A model generated the notes under the pieces. It searched no databases. It was not told where the DNA came from and worked only from the letters and a program-made list of their open reading frames with translations. DNA of 32,891 nucleotides from Candidatus Omnitrophota bacterium (GTDB lineage: Bacteria; Omnitrophota; Gorgyraeia; Gygaellales; Profunditerraquicolaceae): NCBI GenBank assembly GCA_003598135.1, contig QZKA01000029.1:1-32891 (forward strand). The letters are read 5' to 3'. Made by a program: the position numbers and the translations under genes. This document shows, piece by piece, positions 31,765 to 32,891 of the stretch (its first letter is position 1; each line of letters begins with the position of its first letter).

Positions 31765-31981
31765 TGATTCATCCTTTCTATTATAAGTATAAGTGCTTAA
31801 GAAAACATTAACATTATTTCCCCTAACTTAGACTTGAGCCTATTTATACTCATTTCCTACCTTCTTTCGGATTGAATCACCACATTCTAATCCAATTATA
31901 TCAACCTGCTGTGACAGAAAGAGTTACTATTAATTCTAACGGAGAGGAGCTTAAAATGTGCCAATTTTATATCTAATATAT

Positions 31982-32617
31982 TCAGTTCGTAACTGGTTTA
32001 AAAACTATTAAGCTAAAATAAACTATTGTCAGAGTAATACCTGCGAGAAATAGGAATACTGACGATTTGTAAAAGAAGGATAGCAAAAATGATTTAATTG
32101 TAATAGGCTTTTTAGATCTCTCTAAGAAATCATTATCGATATATTTTATGCTTTCTTCAAAGTTTTTATATAGTTTTTCCTTCTCCTCGTCTGTAATCGT
32201 TCTTCCTTGCGTCATTAAATTTTCTGTCCTTTTTGTTATATCATATCCTTCCCATATATTTTTTAACATAGCGACTTCGAGTTCTTCGCTACTGTAACGA
32301 ACCTCTAAAAATACCTTAAAAAGCACCGCGCTAAGAATAGTCAAAAAAAGTATCGCTATAATTGAAATAGATAGTATCCTATTATCCATAATAGGGGAAA
32401 CTTTATTTAGCATGAAAAATATTGCCCCAGTAGTCAAGCCTGTTAACCAATTTATAAAATTATCCCTGGAATCAGCTTTAGCATTTAACAAAATCTTTAA
32501 TTTATCATGAAATTCCTTATTATGAGGGTTTTCAATTTCTTGTTTTATACTTTTGCACTTTTCTTCTATTGCCCTAATCTCTTCTTCTGAATATTCTTTA
32601 AATGGCCTTCGGCGCAT
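31982..32617 (-). CDS. Membrane protein with coiled-coil start, unknown
   Basis: 211 residues. The N-terminal 55 residues are charged and helical (EYSEEEIRAIEEKCKSIKQEIE). Two hydrophobic helices follow (about 57-75 and 83-107), then a soluble helical loop (about 110-175) and a final hydrophobic segment (about 178-206). I do not recognise the family. The Shine-Dalgarno AGGAG lies 8 bases before the ATG. The coding DNA is strongly AT-rich, like its neighbours, suggesting an acquired region. Confidence 0.6.
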   Translation of the reverse strand: MRRRPFKEYSEEEIRAIEEKCKSIKQEIENPHNKEFHDKLKILLNAKADSRDNFINWLTGLTTGAIFFMLNKVSPIMDNRILSISIIAILFLTILSAVLFKVFLEVRYSSEELEVAMLKNIWEGYDITKRTENLMTQGRTITDEEKEKLYKNFEESIKYIDNDFLERSKKPITIKSFLLSFFYKSSVFLFLAGITLTIVYFSLIVFKPVTN

Positions 32618-32689
32618 TTTCGACTCCTATTATTTTTTATTAAAAATTTAGTCTTTCAGTCGCTTTATCCACATGCTCATCTGTAAACT

Positions 32690-32724
32690 AAAAAAAGGCA
32701 ACCCTCTATTTAGAGACTTGCCTT
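32690..32724 (-). terminator. Intrinsic terminator for the gene at the right edge
   Basis: On the minus strand AAGGCAA (32724-32718) pairs with TTGCCTT (32701-32695). An inner 5-base stem CTCTA/TAGAG with a 2-base loop lies between them, and a run of seven T follows (32696-32690). It sits 73 bases after the stop of the partial gene at 32797-32891. The remaining DNA between 32618 and 32796 shows no gene. Confidence 0.8.
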
Positions 32725-32796
32725 AAAGTTTTGATTACCTAAACCTCATGACCACCTCATTGACTTAAGCATATTATACTCTTTCTTATCCGTTTT

Positions 32797-32891
32797 TCAA
32801 GCATCCTTACCCTGGAAGCCGATGATGCGCTTTTCCTTTACCGGCGCAGGCTCTAAGAGCTGTTTTATTACCTGGAACACTATCGCAAACT
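32797..32891 (-). CDS. C-terminus of a probable ORF6N-domain protein (partial)
   Basis: Only the last 31 codons are in the window: an open minus-strand frame reading FAIVFQVIKQLLEP, then KEKRIIGFQGKDA and TGA. The pattern of IVFQ-x-I-x-x-L followed by a short proline-rich link and IGF resembles the tail of ORF6N-domain proteins, a phage-antirepressor-related family common in mobile regions. A terminator follows at 32690-32724. The identification rests on a short stretch and needs the rest of the gene. Confidence 0.5.
   Translation of the reverse strand, partial: FAIVFQVIKQLLEPAPVKEKRIIGFQGKDA

Overview
The window reads as a gene-dense chromosome segment of an uncultured diderm (Gram-negative-type) bacterium. 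A lipoprotein signal, an AsmA/YdbH-like periplasmic protein and an ECF sigma/anti-sigma pair support an outer membrane. Gene content and the short word-like intergenic repeats resemble candidate phylum Omnitrophota (OP3) genomes as I remember them; this placement is inference and no rRNA or marker tree is available here.

Layout. Almost everything from about 29.05 kb down to 45 is one co-oriented minus-strand series of 34 genes, many joined by 4-base ATGA or slightly longer overlaps. It begins at a good promoter (29075-29103) in front of purB. In transcription order: (1) purine block: purB, a two-helix membrane peptide, an SPFH protein, a purS-purS-purL fusion, a LOG-family phosphoribohydrolase, purQ, a PurF-like protein lacking the glutaminase cysteine, canonical purF, purM, purD, a 237-base micro-repeat spacer, and purE; (2) a block like Bacillus ywlC-ywlE-ywlF-glyA: a Sua5-YwlE fusion, rpiB, glyA; (3) nucleotide and RNA genes: dCMP deaminase, nrdR, a DUF151 nuclease, CCA-type tRNA nucleotidyltransferase; (4) an envelope pair: YdbH/AsmA-like plus a YnbE-YdbL fusion; (5) a receiver-only response regulator, a nitroreductase, an ECF sigma factor with a zf-HC2/DUF4349 anti-sigma, and endonuclease III; (6) a mixed block: YjbQ, VanZ-like, a short pyruvate kinase, DUF763, YbgC thioesterase, Dcd/dUTPase, cupin, a retropepsin-like protease and a second YjbQ.

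A divergent plus-strand cold-shock gene (29283-29495) sits beyond the purB promoter. Its leader carries a terminator-like hairpin, and a second terminator follows it. From about 29.6 kb to the right edge the DNA is visibly AT-richer and holds four unrecognised genes (two membrane proteins, one with a HEPN-like motif) and the tail of a probable ORF6N-domain protein, which suggests an accessory region.

How the genes work together: the purine block supplies steps 1 (PurF), 2 (PurD), 4 (PurSSL+PurQ), 5 (PurM), 6 (PurE) and 8 plus adenylosuccinate cleavage (PurB). GlyA yields glycine and one-carbon units for the same pathway. Dcd/dUTPase, dCMP deaminase and NrdR act on deoxynucleotides. purC, purK, purN/purT and purH are not in the window. 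The most unusual items are the glutaminase-dead PurF paralogue beside the normal one, the PurS-PurS-PurL protein, the YnbE-YdbL fusion, the half-length pyruvate kinase, and 6-7 base micro-repeats just downstream of, and in one case inside, the 3' ends of genes.
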